Shown piece after piece: positions 1 to 9,995 of a DNA stretch of 64,000 nt. Under the pieces are notes generated by a model. That model saw only the letters and a list, made by a program, of their open reading frames with translations. It was not told where the DNA came from and made no database searches. Every line of letters starts with the position of its first letter. The first letter of the stretch is position 1. The translations under genes and the position numbers were made by a program. Source of the DNA: Bacillota bacterium (GTDB lineage: Bacteria; Bacillota; Sulfobacillia; RBS10-35; JAJYVN01); the NCBI GenBank assembly GCA_021797775.1, contig JAJZZC010000003.1:1-64000 (forward strand). Reading direction: 5' to 3'.

Positions 1-1229
1 TCCGGAGTGTCATGTCCAATCTCCAGACCGTGGTCCAGGAGAACATCGTTGGTGTGCGCGTGGTCAAGGCCTTCGCGCGCGAACCGTATGAGTTGGAGAA
101 GTTCCGGGCGCAGAACGAGGAGTACCTGCGCACCAACCTGCTGGCCGGATATCAGCAGGCGGTCAATATCCCGCTGATGCAGCTCCTGGGGAATGCCTCG
201 GCCGTGGTGCTGCTGTGGTACGGCGGCATGCAGGTCATCCATGGCCGCCTGTCCCTCGGGGCCCTGGTCGCGTTCTTCGGGCTGCTCGGTTACCTGACCG
301 GCCCTACCCAACAGCTGGGCTTCCTGGTCAATCTGTACGCCCAGTCGCATGCGGCCGAGCAACGCCTCCTGGAGATCCTGGACACACCAGACCTCGTGCG
401 CGACCGCCCGGGGGCAGTGGCTCTTGCGCCCGGTCAAACCCGGGGGCACGTGCGCCTGGAGGAAGTGACCTTCCGTTACCCAGGGGCCAGGACGCCTGCG
501 CTGGTTGACGTGTCGCTGGACGCGCCACCGGGCACGGTGGTGGCGCTCCTGGGTACCACGGGCGCCGGGAAGACCACTCTGGTCAACCTGATCCCGCGTT
601 TTTGCGACGCCGAAAAGGGACGCATCCTGGTCGACGGCCGCGACGTGCGCGAGTGGACGCTGTCCAGCCTGCGCCGCCAGATCGGCTTCGTCCCGGGGGA
701 GACGTTCCTCTTCTCGGCGAGCATCACGCAAAACATCACCTACGGGCGGCGGGACGCCTCGCTCCAAGACGTGCGGCGCGCGGCGGCGATGGCGCAGGCC
801 GACGAGTTCATCAGTCAACTGCCGGAGGGATACGACACGGTGGTCGGCGAACGTGGGCTGGGGCTGTCCGGCGGGCAACGCCAGCGCATCGCCATCGCGC
901 GCGCCGTCCTTTATGCCCCGAGCGTGCTGGTGCTCGATGACGCGACATCGAGCGTGGACCTCGAAACCGAATACGAGATCCAGCAGGCGCTGGAGGCGGC
1001 CATGGCCGGGCGCACGACCTTCATCATCGCGCACCGGCTCAGTTCGCTGCGCCGCGCCGACGAGATCATTGTGCTCGACCACGGCCGGGTGGTGGAGCGC
1101 GGCCGCCACGAGGAGCTGCTGCGCGGGCACGGGCTGTACAGGGAGCTATTCGACATCCAGTTCCGCGACCGGGACGCGCTGCGCGCCCGCCCGGGCGCCG
1201 CCGGGAGGGTCGGCACTGTTGAAGGCTGA
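1..1229 (+). CDS. ABC exporter half-transporter, Walker B-Asp subunit (5' partial)
   Basis: Membrane exporter subunit with a fused ATPase. The reading frame is open from base 3, so the N-terminus and most membrane helices lie outside the window; about 408 residues are visible. They show the end of the transmembrane domain (ENIVGVRVVKAF coupling region) and a whole nucleotide-binding domain: Walker A GTTGAGKTT (about nt 552-578), signature LSGGQ (about 864-878), Walker B VLVLDD and H-loop AHRLSS. The residue after the Walker B aspartate is Asp where a catalytic Glu is expected, and the Q-loop Gln is Gly (FVPGE). This is the pattern of the non-catalytic half of heterodimeric exporters (TM287/288, BmrCD, LmrCD). 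The next gene overlaps its end and supplies the partner. The substrate cannot be told. Confidence 0.93.
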   Translation, partial: RSVMSNLQTVVQENIVGVRVVKAFAREPYELEKFRAQNEEYLRTNLLAGYQQAVNIPLMQLLGNASAVVLLWYGGMQVIHGRLSLGALVAFFGLLGYLTGPTQQLGFLVNLYAQSHAAEQRLLEILDTPDLVRDRPGAVALAPGQTRGHVRLEEVTFRYPGARTPALVDVSLDAPPGTVVALLGTTGAGKTTLVNLIPRFCDAEKGRILVDGRDVREWTLSSLRRQIGFVPGETFLFSASITQNITYGRRDASLQDVRRAAAMAQADEFISQLPEGYDTVVGERGLGLSGGQRQRIAIARAVLYAPSVLVLDDATSSVDLETEYEIQQALEAAMAGRTTFIIAHRLSSLRRADEIIVLDHGRVVERGRHEELLRGHGLYRELFDIQFRDRDALRARPGAAGRVGTVEG

Positions 1230-3177
1230 GGCGGGAAGCAGCGCGGCGTCGGACGTCACGCAGGGCGCGAGGGAGGCGCGGGGGCTGCGCCGGGCATGGC
1301 AGGGCGCCGCTGGTGCGGTGGAACGCTGGCTGGGTGAGGTGCCGCTGGCGGCCCGCGGGACGGAGCGCTTCTCCTACCGCGACGACGAGGAGATCGAGCG
1401 GCCCTTCAACTGGGCGCAGATGCGCCGTCTCCTGTCCTACATGCGTCCCTACCGAGCGCTGACCCTGTCCGCCCTGGCAGCTATGCTTCTGGCCGCAGCC
1501 ACGCAACTGGCGCGGCCGTTCATCCTCGCGCTCGCCATCGACGCCATCGCCCCGCCGCACGCCCACCCGCTCCCCCTGGCGCGCCGGGTGCACCTGCTGG
1601 ACCTTTACGCCGTCGCCTACCTCGCCTCGTTCGTGGTCAACTGGGCCTGCAACATGGTGCAGACCTGGCTCACCACGCGTCTCGGGCAATCGGTGGTGCG
1701 GGATCTGCGCGAGCACCTCTACGCCCATATCCAGGACCTGTCCCTCAATTTCTTCGACGCCCGGCCGGCGGGCAGCGTGCTGGTGCGGGTCGCCAACGAC
1801 GTCAACTCGTTGAGTGATCTGTTCACCAACGGGATCATCAGCATCCTGACCAATGCGTTCATGCTAGTCGGGATCGTGGTGGTGCTGCTGGTCCTGCGCT
1901 GGAACCTGGCCCTGGCCTGTTTCAGCGTCATCCCGGCGATGTTGTTCCTCTCCACCGGCATGCGCGAGCACATCCGCCGCTCTTGGCAATTGGTACGCCG
2001 CCGCCTCTCGCGCATCAATGCACACCTGAACGAGGCCTTGCAGGGGATCAAGGTAACGCAGGCCTTCACCCAAGAGGAGGAGAACCGGAAGTTCTTTTCC
2101 GTCATACTGCGCCGCTACTTCGACAGTTGGAATACGGCCAACCGCTGGTCGGCGATGTTCGGGCCGCTGGTCGCCTTGACCGGCGCATTCGGCACCGCCA
2201 TCGTCTTCGTGTACGGCACGGAGCTCTACCGCAGCGGCGCGCTGACCATCGGCCTGGTGGTCGCGTTCATCCAGTACGTCGCGCAGTTCTGGTCCCCCAT
2301 TTCGCAGTTGGGCAACCTCTACAATTCCCTGCTGCAGGCCATGTCGTCATCGGAACGCGTCTTCCAGTTCCTCGACTTCCAGCCGGCCGTGACCTCTGTC
2401 CCCGGGGCCCTGGCGCTGCCGGCAATCGCTGGGTCAGTGGCATTCGAGGACGTGGTCTTCTCGTACGACGGGAAGCGTCGGGCGCTGGACGGGGTGTCCT
2501 TCCGCGTCGAACCGGGGCAGACGATCGCACTCGTCGGCCACACAGGCGCCGGTAAGACCTCGGTGGTCAACCTCGTGACGCGTTTTTACGATCCCACGAG
2601 CGGTTGCATCCGCATCGACGGCCACGACCTGCGGACGGTCGACCTAGCGTCGCTGCGCCGCCAGGTGGGCGTCGTGCTGCAAGAAACGGTGCTCTTCACC
2701 GGCACGATACGCGAGAACCTGCGATACGGCCGGCTGGACGCCAGCGACGCGGAGGTCGAGGCGGCGGCTAGGGCGGTGGGCGCGCACGGGTTCATCGCCG
2801 AACTCGCGGAGGGCTATGACACGGAGGTGCGCGAGCGGGGCAGCCGCTTTTCGGTGGGGCAGCGGCAGCTGCTCTCGTTTGCCCGCGCCTTGCTGGCCGA
2901 CCCGCGCGTCCTGATTCTGGACGAGGCAACGAGCAGCATCGACACCCAGACCGAGATGGTGATTCAGAAGGCGTTGGTGCGGTTGCTGCAGGGCCGGACG
3001 TCGTTCGTCGTCGCGCACCGGCTGTCCACCATCCGCCAGAGCGACCTGATTCTGGTCTTCGACCACGGCCACATCGTGGAGACCGGTAGCCACGAGCAGT
3101 TGCTGGATGCCGATGGCGTGTACGCGGGTCTGCTGCGCGCGCAGTTCCGCTTCTTGGGCGATCAGGCCGCCGGGTGA
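1219..3177 (+). CDS. ABC exporter half-transporter, partner with degenerate signature
   Basis: About 652 residues: a cytosolic N-terminal extension of about 70 residues, a six-helix membrane domain, and an ATPase domain with Walker A GHTGAGKTS, Q-loop LQE, Walker B VLILDEAT with the catalytic Glu, and H-loop AHRLST. The signature is FSVGQ instead of LSGGQ. Together with the preceding gene it would form a heterodimer with one functional and one degenerate ATP site. The start chosen is TTG at 1219, with GGAGGG nine bases upstream, so the two genes overlap by 11 bp; CTG at 1216 is an alternative. The frame stays open further upstream but lies inside the previous gene. Confidence 0.93.
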   Translation: MKAEAGSSAASDVTQGAREARGLRRAWQGAAGAVERWLGEVPLAARGTERFSYRDDEEIERPFNWAQMRRLLSYMRPYRALTLSALAAMLLAAATQLARPFILALAIDAIAPPHAHPLPLARRVHLLDLYAVAYLASFVVNWACNMVQTWLTTRLGQSVVRDLREHLYAHIQDLSLNFFDARPAGSVLVRVANDVNSLSDLFTNGIISILTNAFMLVGIVVVLLVLRWNLALACFSVIPAMLFLSTGMREHIRRSWQLVRRRLSRINAHLNEALQGIKVTQAFTQEEENRKFFSVILRRYFDSWNTANRWSAMFGPLVALTGAFGTAIVFVYGTELYRSGALTIGLVVAFIQYVAQFWSPISQLGNLYNSLLQAMSSSERVFQFLDFQPAVTSVPGALALPAIAGSVAFEDVVFSYDGKRRALDGVSFRVEPGQTIALVGHTGAGKTSVVNLVTRFYDPTSGCIRIDGHDLRTVDLASLRRQVGVVLQETVLFTGTIRENLRYGRLDASDAEVEAAARAVGAHGFIAELAEGYDTEVRERGSRFSVGQRQLLSFARALLADPRVLILDEATSSIDTQTEMVIQKALVRLLQGRTSFVVAHRLSTIRQSDLILVFDHGHIVETGSHEQLLDADGVYAGLLRAQFRFLGDQAAG

Positions 3178-3222
3178 GGCGGGTGCGATCTCTCCGCACG
3201 GGTTGGCGGAAGTCGGGGGGCG

Positions 3223-3831
3223 ATGGGCGCGGGCGAAGTGGGGGAAGCGGGCGGGAGCCGCGCGGCGGTGCAGTCGGGCCCAGGGGGCGCGGCTTACGGG
3301 GACATCGGGGAGGTGCTGGTGGGGCGGGACGCCCTGGCGCGCCGCGTGGCCGAGCTGGGCGAGCGGATTGGGGCCGACTACGCCGGCCGCGCCCTGCAAC
3401 TCGTTGGCGTGCTCAAGGGCGCGGCCACCTTCCTCGCCGACCTGGCGCGCGCGTTGCCGCTGCGCGATGTCCGCCTGGACTACCTGGCCATCTCCAGTTA
3501 CGGGCGGTCGACGGAGACCTCTGGGGTGGTTCGTTTCGTCAAGGACCTGGACGAGTCGGTCGCTGGGCGCCATGTGCTCATCGTGGAGGACATCGTCGAC
3601 ACGGGCCTGACGCTGGCCTACCTGCGCGAGCAACTGCAAGCGCGCGGCCCAGCGAGCCTGGCCGTGGCGGTGATGCTGGACAAGCCGGAACGGCGCAGGG
3701 TGCCGGTGCCGGTGGAGTACGTGGGCTTCCGCATTCCGGACCGCTTTGTCGTGGGGTACGGGCTGGACCACGCCGGCCGCTACCGGCACTTCCCGGACGT
3801 GGTCGCCCTCTCGCCCGGCGCCATCCCGTGA
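3223..3831 (+). CDS. hpt: hypoxanthine phosphoribosyltransferase
   Basis: Purine salvage enzyme that joins hypoxanthine or guanine to PRPP. The 202-residue product shows the PRPP-binding motif VLIVEDIVDTG (about residues 117-127), the flexible loop SSYGRSTETSG, and the C-terminal purine-binding segment ending in VVGYGLDHAGRYR. Residues 1-30 are Gly/Ala-rich and longer than in most family members, so the true start could be further in, but no good internal start is visible. It precedes guaA, so both genes feed guanine nucleotide supply. The VEDIVDTG motif and length separate it from PyrR and Apt. Confidence 0.93.
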   Translation: MGAGEVGEAGGSRAAVQSGPGGAAYGDIGEVLVGRDALARRVAELGERIGADYAGRALQLVGVLKGAATFLADLARALPLRDVRLDYLAISSYGRSTETSGVVRFVKDLDESVAGRHVLIVEDIVDTGLTLAYLREQLQARGPASLAVAVMLDKPERRRVPVPVEYVGFRIPDRFVVGYGLDHAGRYRHFPDVVALSPGAIP

Positions 3832-3923
3832 CCCTGGCGGCGGGCCCGCGCCTCGGGGTGGCTTGGGGGGACGGCCGCGCTTGATCCATGAGGCCCGAAT
3901 AAGCGTCCGCCTGTCGTCCTGCG

Positions 3924-3986
3924 CCCCCGCAAGGGGCAGAATCCCAGGGCCGAAAGGGGCAGAAGACCTGGTGGGGCGGACAGCGC
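3924..3986 (+). promoter_or_regulatory. structured repeat element, copy A (upstream of guaA)
   Basis: A short hairpin GCCCC-CGCAA-GGGGC is followed by CAGAATCC, then CCAGG-GCC-GAAAGG-GGC-AGAAGA-CCTGG, in which CCAGG pairs with CCTGG and GCC with GGC, then TGGGGCGGAC. It ends about 75 nt before the guaA start. Just after it, a GC-rich inverted repeat (about 3987-4035) could form a second hairpin before the ribosome-binding site. Five similar copies lie upstream of other plus-strand genes. A cis-acting RNA is inferred; ligand and function are unknown. Confidence 0.6.
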
Positions 3987-4061
3987 GCGCGGGCGGGGGG
4001 AAGGGGGGCTGCCCCCTGCCCGCGCGCCCGTGCGCTTGGTGATCACCAGGTCCAGCAGTTG

Positions 4062-5642
4062 ATGGAAGCGGTCGTTCCGTCCGCCGCGCAGGTGTCCCCC
4101 TCCCCCGAGGACGCGCCCGAGCGGGTGGCCGTGCTCGACTTCGGCGCGCAGTACGCTCAGCTCATCGCCCGCGGGGTGCGCGAGTGCCACGTGTACTGCG
4201 AGATCCTGCCGGCGGGGACCTCGCCCGCCGAGTTGGCCGCGCGGGGTGTCGCGGCCGTGATCCTGAGCGGCGGTCCGGCGAGTGTGTACGCCCCGGATGC
4301 GCCCCGGTTGCACCCGGCGCTCTTGGCCTCGGGGCTGCCGATCCTCGGCATCTGCTACGGGCAGCAGGTGCTGGCACAGGCGTTGGGGGGCGAGGTCGCC
4401 CCCGGATCGCCGGAGTTTGGTCCGGCGGAGCTGGAGGTCGCGCACGCCGAGGGCGTGCTCGCGGGCTTTCCTCCGCATACGTCGGTATGGATGAGCCACG
4501 GGGACCGCGTGCTCTCGCCGCCGTCCGGTTTCCGCGTGTTGGCGCGCACCGATCACGCGCCCGTGGCTGCGATGGGGGACCCGCGCCGCCGCATCTACGG
4601 CGTGCAGTTCCATCCGGAGGTCGCCCACACGCCACTGGGCACGCAGGTGTTGCGCAATTTCCTGCACGGCGTCTGCGGCCTACAGGGACTCTGGACGGTC
4701 GAGGCCTTCGTCGAGCGCGCGGTGCCGGCCATCGCGCGGGAGGTGGGCGAGGCTCGGGCCATCGTCGCGCTCTCCGGGGGTGTGGACAGCGCGGTTGCGG
4801 CCGCCCTCGTGGCGCGCGCCGTGGGCGAGCGCCTGACCGCCATCTTCGTCGACCATGGCCTCAACCGCGAGGGGGAGGCCGAGGACGTGACGGCGGCCTT
4901 CACGGCGGCCTTCCCCGGGTTCCCCCTGATGCGCGTCGATGCGTCCGCGCGTTTCCTTCGGCGGCTGGCGGGGGTGCGGGACCCGGAGCGCAAGCGCCGC
5001 GTCATCGGCGAGGAGTTCGTCACCGTCTTTGAGGAGGAGGCGGGGCGCATCGGCCCCGTGGACTTCCTGGTCCAGGGCACGATCTACCCGGATGTCGTGG
5101 AGAGCGGCGGTGGCGCCACGGCGACCATCAAGACGCACCACAACGTTGGCGGCCTACCGGAACGCATGCGCCTCCGACTGCTGGAGCCCCTGCGCGCGTT
5201 GTTCAAGGACGAGGTCCGGGCCGTGGGCGCCACGCTCGGGCTGCCGGATGCGCTGCTGTGGCGCCAGCCGTTTCCCGGCCCCGGGCTGGCCGTGCGCCTG
5301 ATCGGTGAGGTGACGGGCGAGCGCGTGGCGCTGCTGCGGCGGGCCGATGCCATCGTGCGGCAGGAACTGCAGCCCCTGGGGCTCGGCCGGGAGATTTGGC
5401 AGGGGTTCGCGGTCTTGCCGGGGATTCGCAGCGTGGGCGTCATGGGGGATGGGCGGACGTACGGGGAGGTGGTCGCGGTACGCGCCATCACGAGCCGCGA
5501 CGGCATGACGGCGGACTGGGCGCGCATCCCCCACGAGGTGCTGGCCCGGCTGAGCGCCCGCCTCGTGAATGAGGTGCCCGGCGTGAGCCGTGTCGTGTAC
5601 GACGTGACCAGCAAGCCGCCGGCGACTATCGAGTGGGAGTAG
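4062..5642 (+). CDS. guaA: GMP synthase (glutamine-hydrolysing)
   Basis: Converts XMP to GMP using ATP and the amide of glutamine. The product of about 526 residues has a class I glutamine amidotransferase domain (nucleophile Cys in GICYGQQ, catalytic His-Pro-Glu in QFHPEVAHT), an ATP-pyrophosphatase domain with P-loop [12 protein letters not shown], and the C-terminal dimerisation domain ending [13 protein letters not shown] 4062 is chosen; a TTG directly before it (4059) is also possible. About 20 residues precede the amidotransferase core. Structured element copy A lies in its leader, the best hint of control. Length is normal for the family (about 510-530). Confidence 0.96.
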   Translation: MEAVVPSAAQVSPSPEDAPERVAVLDFGAQYAQLIARGVRECHVYCEILPAGTSPAELAARGVAAVILSGGPASVYAPDAPRLHPALLASGLPILGICYGQQVLAQALGGEVAPGSPEFGPAELEVAHAEGVLAGFPPHTSVWMSHGDRVLSPPSGFRVLARTDHAPVAAMGDPRRRIYGVQFHPEVAHTPLGTQVLRNFLHGVCGLQGLWTVEAFVERAVPAIAREVGEARAIVALSGGVDSAVAAALVARAVGERLTAIFVDHGLNREGEAEDVTAAFTAAFPGFPLMRVDASARFLRRLAGVRDPERKRRVIGEEFVTVFEEEAGRIGPVDFLVQGTIYPDVVESGGGATATIKTHHNVGGLPERMRLRLLEPLRALFKDEVRAVGATLGLPDALLWRQPFPGPGLAVRLIGEVTGERVALLRRADAIVRQELQPLGLGREIWQGFAVLPGIRSVGVMGDGRTYGEVVAVRAITSRDGMTADWARIPHEVLARLSARLVNEVPGVSRVVYDVTSKPPATIEWE

Positions 5643-6296
5643 GCGCCCGGACCGTACCCCCCGGAAAGCGTCCCCCCGACCCCGCGGCTCGCGCCGGAGG
5701 GGCTCCGCAGCGCGATCCGCGGCGGGTCCAGCAGCCGGTGTGGGGCGGCCACCTGTCCCAAGGTGACTTTGCCCGGTCCGGCGCGTGGCCGTTGGCGGCG
5801 GAGGGCGGGGCGCGCCTTCGGTCGCCGTGTCCGCCCTCCGAGAGATGGCTTTGCTGTGGTCAGCCGGCCGCTTTGCCCCGAGCGCAGCCGGTGGGGTGGT
5901 GGTCCCACGTGCCCGTCCCCTGATCGCCACGGTAGGGTGAACGTGTGCGGGCCCCGCACCATCTCCGGGGTCGAAGGCGCCCCACGGAACGCGGCCCTCG
6001 TGGCTCCCCCCGCACTTTCACCGAACGCTGACCGTTTGCGGCGAACGCCCCCGCAGTCCGCCGCCCGGCGCCCCCACAGAGGGAGTTGGCACGCTCCCTT
6101 TGCCGCCGGCATCAGGGCGTCCCTGGCCGCTCGGCCGCAAGTCCTCCGTTGTGCCCCCTGTCGTGTTTCCATCGATAGGAAGATGGATCCGGCTGGGCCG
6201 GGACCGTGTGCGGGCCCTCCCCGGTGTCCCCCGTGGGCGTCGATTTCTGGTACGCTACGGCGGGCTCCAGGCGGGGTTGCAAGTGAGGCGATGGTC
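5643..6296. other. guaA-purE intergenic region
   Basis: About 650 bases with no convincing gene. A GC-rich hairpin (CGGAGGGCGG at 5799-5808 with CCGCCCTCCG at 5831-5840) could end guaA transcription, but no T-run follows. TGGTACGCT at about 6248-6256 resembles an extended -10 box in front of purE without a clear -35. No structured-element copy is seen here. Confidence 0.5.
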
Positions 6297-6893
6297 ATGG
6301 GGGCCGGCACCGCCGGCTCGCATCGGGAGCGCGCGCGGGCCCGGCGTCCTTCCGTTAGCGCGGCCTCCGGCGCCACGGCGCCAGCGCCCGCAGGGCCGCT
6401 GGTTGCCGTGGTGATGGGTTCGGAGAGCGACCGCGAGACGGTGGCGCCGGCCGGCGCCCTGCTCGACGAGTTTGGTGTCCGCTGGCAGTGGCGGGTGCTG
6501 TCCGCGCACCGCACGCCGGATGCCGCGGCAGAGTTTGCCCGCGGCGCCGAACGCGCCGGCATCCGGGTCATCGTGGCCGCGGCCGGGGGGGCCGCCCACC
6601 TGCCGGGCGTGCTCGCCGCCTCGACGGCGCTGCCCGTCATCGGCCTACCTATACGCGGTGCCGCGCTTGGTGGTCTGGACAGCCTGCTCTCCATGGTGCA
6701 GATGTCTCCCGGCGTGCCGGTGGCCGTTGTGTCGATCGACGGCGCTCGCAACGCGGCGTTGCTGGCGGTGCAGATCCTCGCCCTGGCCGACCCGCCGCTC
6801 CGCAGAGCGCTCGTGGATTTCCGCGCGCGCCAGGCGGAACGGGTGCTGGGCGCCGATGCCCGCTACCGCGAGGGCGAGGGCGGCAAGGCCTAG
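6297..6893 (+). CDS. purE: N5-carboxyaminoimidazole ribonucleotide mutase
   Basis: Carboxylation step of purine synthesis that makes CAIR. Core motifs are VVMGSESD, the SAHRTPD loop, AAAGGAAHLPG and GLPI, all as in PurE. ATG 6297 is chosen because AGTGAGG lies eight bases upstream; ATG 6291 is in frame but only two bases from it. About 30 residues rich in Ala/Arg precede the core. The usual partner gene purK is not adjacent; purB follows after about 145 bases. Without purK one cannot tell from context whether the enzyme works with PurK (class I) or uses CO2 directly (class II). Confidence 0.92.
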   Translation: MGAGTAGSHRERARARRPSVSAASGATAPAPAGPLVAVVMGSESDRETVAPAGALLDEFGVRWQWRVLSAHRTPDAAAEFARGAERAGIRVIVAAAGGAAHLPGVLAASTALPVIGLPIRGAALGGLDSLLSMVQMSPGVPVAVVSIDGARNAALLAVQILALADPPLRRALVDFRARQAERVLGADARYREGEGGKA

Positions 6894-7038
6894 GGGGCTG
6901 GATGCGCCGGCCTCTGCCCGCGGGGATCCCGGCGGCCCGCTGCGCCGGCACCGGAGCCCCTGTGCACCGATAGGCGGACGGCGCGTCCGCGTGGGGCGCG
7001 GACCGTGCGCTCCGGCCTTCATGGGGAGGGGGCCCACG

Positions 7039-8370
7039 TTGATCCCGCGGTACACGCGCCCGGAGATGGGGGCGATCTGGTCCGAGCCATCCCGCCTCGC
7101 GCTGTGGCTGGAGATCGAGTTGCTGGCGGTGGAGGGTTGGGCGGCTGTGGGACGCGTCCCCGCCGCCGATGCGCTCGCACTGCGCGCCGCGGCGCACGTG
7201 GACCCAGCGCGCATCGCCGATATCGAGGCGCGCACCGGGCACGACCTCGCCTCTTTCGTGGAGGGCGTCGCCGAGGGGGCTGGCCCCGCTGGCCGTTGGT
7301 TGCACTTCGGCCTCACCAGCAACGACGTGGTGGATACCGCCCTCAGCGTCCAGCTCACCCGGTCCACCGACCTGTTGCTCACCGGCCTCGACGGCCTGAT
7401 CGGGGAGGTGGCGGGCTTAGCGCGGCGTTGGCGCGACGTGCCTGAGATCGGCAGGACCCATGGCGTGCATGCTGAGCCGCTGACCTTCGGGTTGAAGGCC
7501 GCGCGTTGGCACGCGGAACTCGGGAGGGGCCGGGCGCGCCTCCAGGCGGCACGTGCCGAGGTGGCGGTGGGCAAGGTGTCCGGGCCGGTGGGCACCTACG
7601 CCGGCTGTGATCCGCGCGTGGAAGCCCATGTCTGCCGTGCGTTGGGCCTTGCGCCCGCCGACGGCGCGACCCAGGTGGTGCCACGGGACCGGCACGCCGC
7701 TTGGCTGTGCGCGTTGGCCGTGCTGGCCGGCAGCCTGGAGTATGTGGCCACGGAGATTCGCGGGCTCCAGCGCACGGAGATCCGCGAGGTAGAAGAGCCG
7801 TTCCGCGCCGGGCAGAAGGGCAGCAGCTCCATGCCGCACAAGCGGAATCCGGAGAAGTGCGAACGGGTCTCCGGCCTCGCGCGGGTGGTGCGCGGGCATG
7901 CGTCGACGGCCCTGGCCGACCAGCCGCTCTGGCACGAACGCGACATCTCGCACTCGTCGGCGGAACGCATCATCCTGCCCGACGCCGCCATCGCCCTCGA
8001 CTACATGATCCACCTCATGCGCGGCGTGGTCTCTGGCCTGCTCGTCTACCCGGAGGCGATGGAGGCCAACCTTGGCAAGACCCGGGGTCTCTGGGCTTCG
8101 GGTCAGGTGCTCCTCGCGTTGATCGGGGCTGGGCTCTCGCGCGAAGACTCCTACCGGCTGGTGCAGGAGCACGCCATGGCCGCGTGGGCGGACCCGGGGG
8201 GACCCACCTTCCGGGATCGGCTGTCCGCCGACCGCCGGGTGGTCGACACCCTCGGGCCATGCGGGTTGGACGACGTGTTCGACCTGAAATACCAGTTGCG
8301 TTACGTGCCGGGGATTCTGGAAGGGATGGGGCTGGGCGGTCCGGCCGCCGCGCCGTCGCCCGGACGCTGA
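7039..8370 (+). CDS. purB: adenylosuccinate lyase
   Basis: Catalyses two fumarate-releasing steps, SAICAR to AICAR and adenylosuccinate to AMP. The 443-residue product begins [10 protein letters not shown], the typical start of the bacterial family, with TTG at 7039 and GGGGAGGGGG just upstream. Visible motifs are [19 protein letters not shown] (catalytic His), and the flexible signature loop [14 protein letters not shown]. The C-terminal helical domain is complete. In many Bacillota purC follows purB; here purS comes next after about 600 non-coding bases. Confidence 0.96.
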   Translation: MIPRYTRPEMGAIWSEPSRLALWLEIELLAVEGWAAVGRVPAADALALRAAAHVDPARIADIEARTGHDLASFVEGVAEGAGPAGRWLHFGLTSNDVVDTALSVQLTRSTDLLLTGLDGLIGEVAGLARRWRDVPEIGRTHGVHAEPLTFGLKAARWHAELGRGRARLQAARAEVAVGKVSGPVGTYAGCDPRVEAHVCRALGLAPADGATQVVPRDRHAAWLCALAVLAGSLEYVATEIRGLQRTEIREVEEPFRAGQKGSSSMPHKRNPEKCERVSGLARVVRGHASTALADQPLWHERDISHSSAERIILPDAAIALDYMIHLMRGVVSGLLVYPEAMEANLGKTRGLWASGQVLLALIGAGLSREDSYRLVQEHAMAAWADPGGPTFRDRLSADRRVVDTLGPCGLDDVFDLKYQLRYVPGILEGMGLGGPAAAPSPGR

Positions 8371-8979
8371 AGCGGGCCCCGACCGCGCGCAGCGGCCCCA
8401 ACCGGGGGGGCCATGCAACCCAGAGCGCGCAAGCGTCAGGCCCTGGGCGCGGGGCGCAGAGGGGGCGAGCGGACCGCGCCGACCGCCGCCCGGTGACGAC
8501 GGGCTCCGCTGTGGTGGCGGGGGAGCATGGTGCGCGGCCGAGCTTGGCGCGAGTTGGCTGAAGGGGAGCAAGGGCCGCTGGCGGCGGGGGCGGGGATGCG
8601 CGCTCGGTGCCGTGCCCCTATTTCCCAAGCCGCCAGCCCCACGCAAGGGCTAGGCGGACAGCCCAGCGGCGCGCCGACGGACGAGGATACGCCGATCCGC
8701 AACCGCTCGATGGAGGGACCACGGCCCACGGGCGCGGGATGCGGCTCTACTCCGGCCGGCTGGCCCTGGCCGCGGATGTGGGCCGTGCACCCGCTATTCC
8801 GTGCCCGCATGGGAGTCCCGGGGTGCGCGGCGTGTGCTGCTTGACCCTGGGCCGCCTGTTGCCTACTGCCCCGCAAGGGGTAAATCTCAGGCCGAAAGGG
8901 GCGAAAGCCTGGTCGGGCGGGCGGTGTGGCAGGCCGAGGGATCGGTTTGACCACACGGTCTCAACCAGGCATGTAGGCT
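8371..8979. other. purB-purS intergenic region
   Basis: About 610 bases without a convincing gene, in the place where purC sits in related operons. Its last 110 bases hold structured element copy B. No fragment resembling SAICAR synthetase was recognised on either strand, so purC appears absent here rather than freshly decayed. Confidence 0.55.
8868..8925 (+). promoter_or_regulatory. structured repeat element, copy B (upstream of purS)
   Basis: Hairpin GCCCC-GCAA-GGGG, then TAAATC, then CAGGC-CGAAAGGGGCGAAA-GCCTG with a five-base outer stem, then GTCGGGCGGGCGG. GTGTGG just downstream (about 8924-8929) can pair with CCACAC at about 8950-8955, before the purS start. Same orientation and same distance to the gene (about 55 nt) as the other copies. 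Confidence 0.62.
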
Positions 8980-9282
8980 TTGTCGCTTTTCACTGCCGCC
9001 GTGGACGTGCGGCTCAAGCCTGGCGTACTGGACCCGCAAGGGCAGGCGGTAGCCGGGGCGCTGCGGACCCTGGGCGTGGCCTCGGTGGAAGATGTGCGCG
9101 TGGGCAAGCACGTGGTCGTGCGCCTGCGCGCCTTGGACGAGGCTGGTGCGCGTACCGCCGTCGAGCGCATGTGTCGGGAACTGCTGGCCAATCCGGTGCT
9201 GGAGGACTTTGCGTACACGCTGCGGCGTGAGCAGGACGACGAGGCGACCGCCGCCGGCGTCGCGGGCGGGGGGTTGGGATGA
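8980..9282 (+). CDS. purS: phosphoribosylformylglycinamidine synthase subunit PurS
   Basis: Small structural subunit of the three-part FGAM synthase (PurS-PurQ-PurL), bridging the glutaminase and the synthetase. About 100 residues with the family segment LKPGVLDPQGQAV and SVEDVRVGK. TTG 8980 gives a family-like N-terminus; the Shine-Dalgarno is weak. The C-terminal 20 residues are acidic then Gly-rich and extend past the core. Its stop overlaps the purQ start by four bases, which implies translational coupling. Confidence 0.92.
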   Translation: MSLFTAAVDVRLKPGVLDPQGQAVAGALRTLGVASVEDVRVGKHVVVRLRALDEAGARTAVERMCRELLANPVLEDFAYTLRREQDDEATAAGVAGGGLG

Positions 9283-9995
9283 AGAAGGCGGCCGTGGTCG
9301 TCTTCCCGGGTAGTAACTGCGATGCGGACGCCGCGTGGGCGTGGGAGCGTGCGACCGGAGGGGCTGCCGAACTGGTCTGGCACGAGCGGGACGAGCTCGG
9401 CGGGGCGGACGTCGTGGTGCTGCCCGGCGGGTTCGCCCACGGCGACTACCTGCGCTGTGGCGCGCTCTGCCGTTTCTCGCCGGTGATGGCCGCCGTGCGC
9501 GCGGCCGCCGCGGCGGGGCGGGCCGTCCTCGGGATTTGCAACGGCTTCCAAATCCTCTGCGAGGCGGGCCTGCTGCCTGGGGCGCTGGCGCGTAACCAGG
9601 ACATGCGTTTCCACTGCCACGACGTCCACGTGCGCGTGGAACGCGTGGACACGGCCTGGACGCTGGCCTGCGCCGCGGGCCAGGTGCTGCGCTTGCCCAT
9701 CGCCCACGGCGAGGGCCGGTTTCACCTGCCGTCGGCGGACCTGGCGTCGCTGCTCGCCGCGGGCGGTGCCGTCTTCCGGTATTGCGACGCCGGGGGGCGG
9801 CGGCGGGCGGAGTCCAACCCCAACGGATCCCTCGACGACATCGCCGGCATCGCCAGCCCCGGTGGGAACGTGGTGGGCCTGATGCCGCACCCCGAGCGCG
9901 CCGCCGAGGCACTGCTCGGGGGCGAGGACGGCGTCGTGATCCTGCGGTCGGCGCTACGCTGGGCCATGGCGCGGGAGGGGGACGCCCGTGGTTAG
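9279..9995 (+). CDS. purQ: phosphoribosylformylglycinamidine synthase, glutaminase subunit PurQ
   Basis: Hydrolyses glutamine to supply ammonia to PurL. The 238-residue class I amidotransferase shows the nucleophile Cys in GICNGFQIL and the His-Pro-Glu pair in LMPHPERAAE. The opening KKAAVVVFPGSNCDAD matches the family. It overlaps purS by four bases upstream and purL by eight bases downstream, so the three subunits of one complex are tightly coupled. Confidence 0.96.
   Translation: MKKAAVVVFPGSNCDADAAWAWERATGGAAELVWHERDELGGADVVVLPGGFAHGDYLRCGALCRFSPVMAAVRAAAAAGRAVLGICNGFQILCEAGLLPGALARNQDMRFHCHDVHVRVERVDTAWTLACAAGQVLRLPIAHGEGRFHLPSADLASLLAAGGAVFRYCDAGGRRRAESNPNGSLDDIAGIASPGGNVVGLMPHPERAAEALLGGEDGVVILRSALRWAMAREGDARG

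Noticed and set aside
3924-3986. Structured element as a c-di-GMP-I riboswitch
   Set aside because: The first half is similar (GGGCAAA-like box and GAAA loop), but the second conserved half of the class was not found in any copy, so it is reported as an unnamed family.
5763-6296. N-terminal extension of PurE of about 178 residues
   Set aside because: The frame is open but lacks any domain; ATG 6297 has a proper ribosome-binding site and gives a family-like length.
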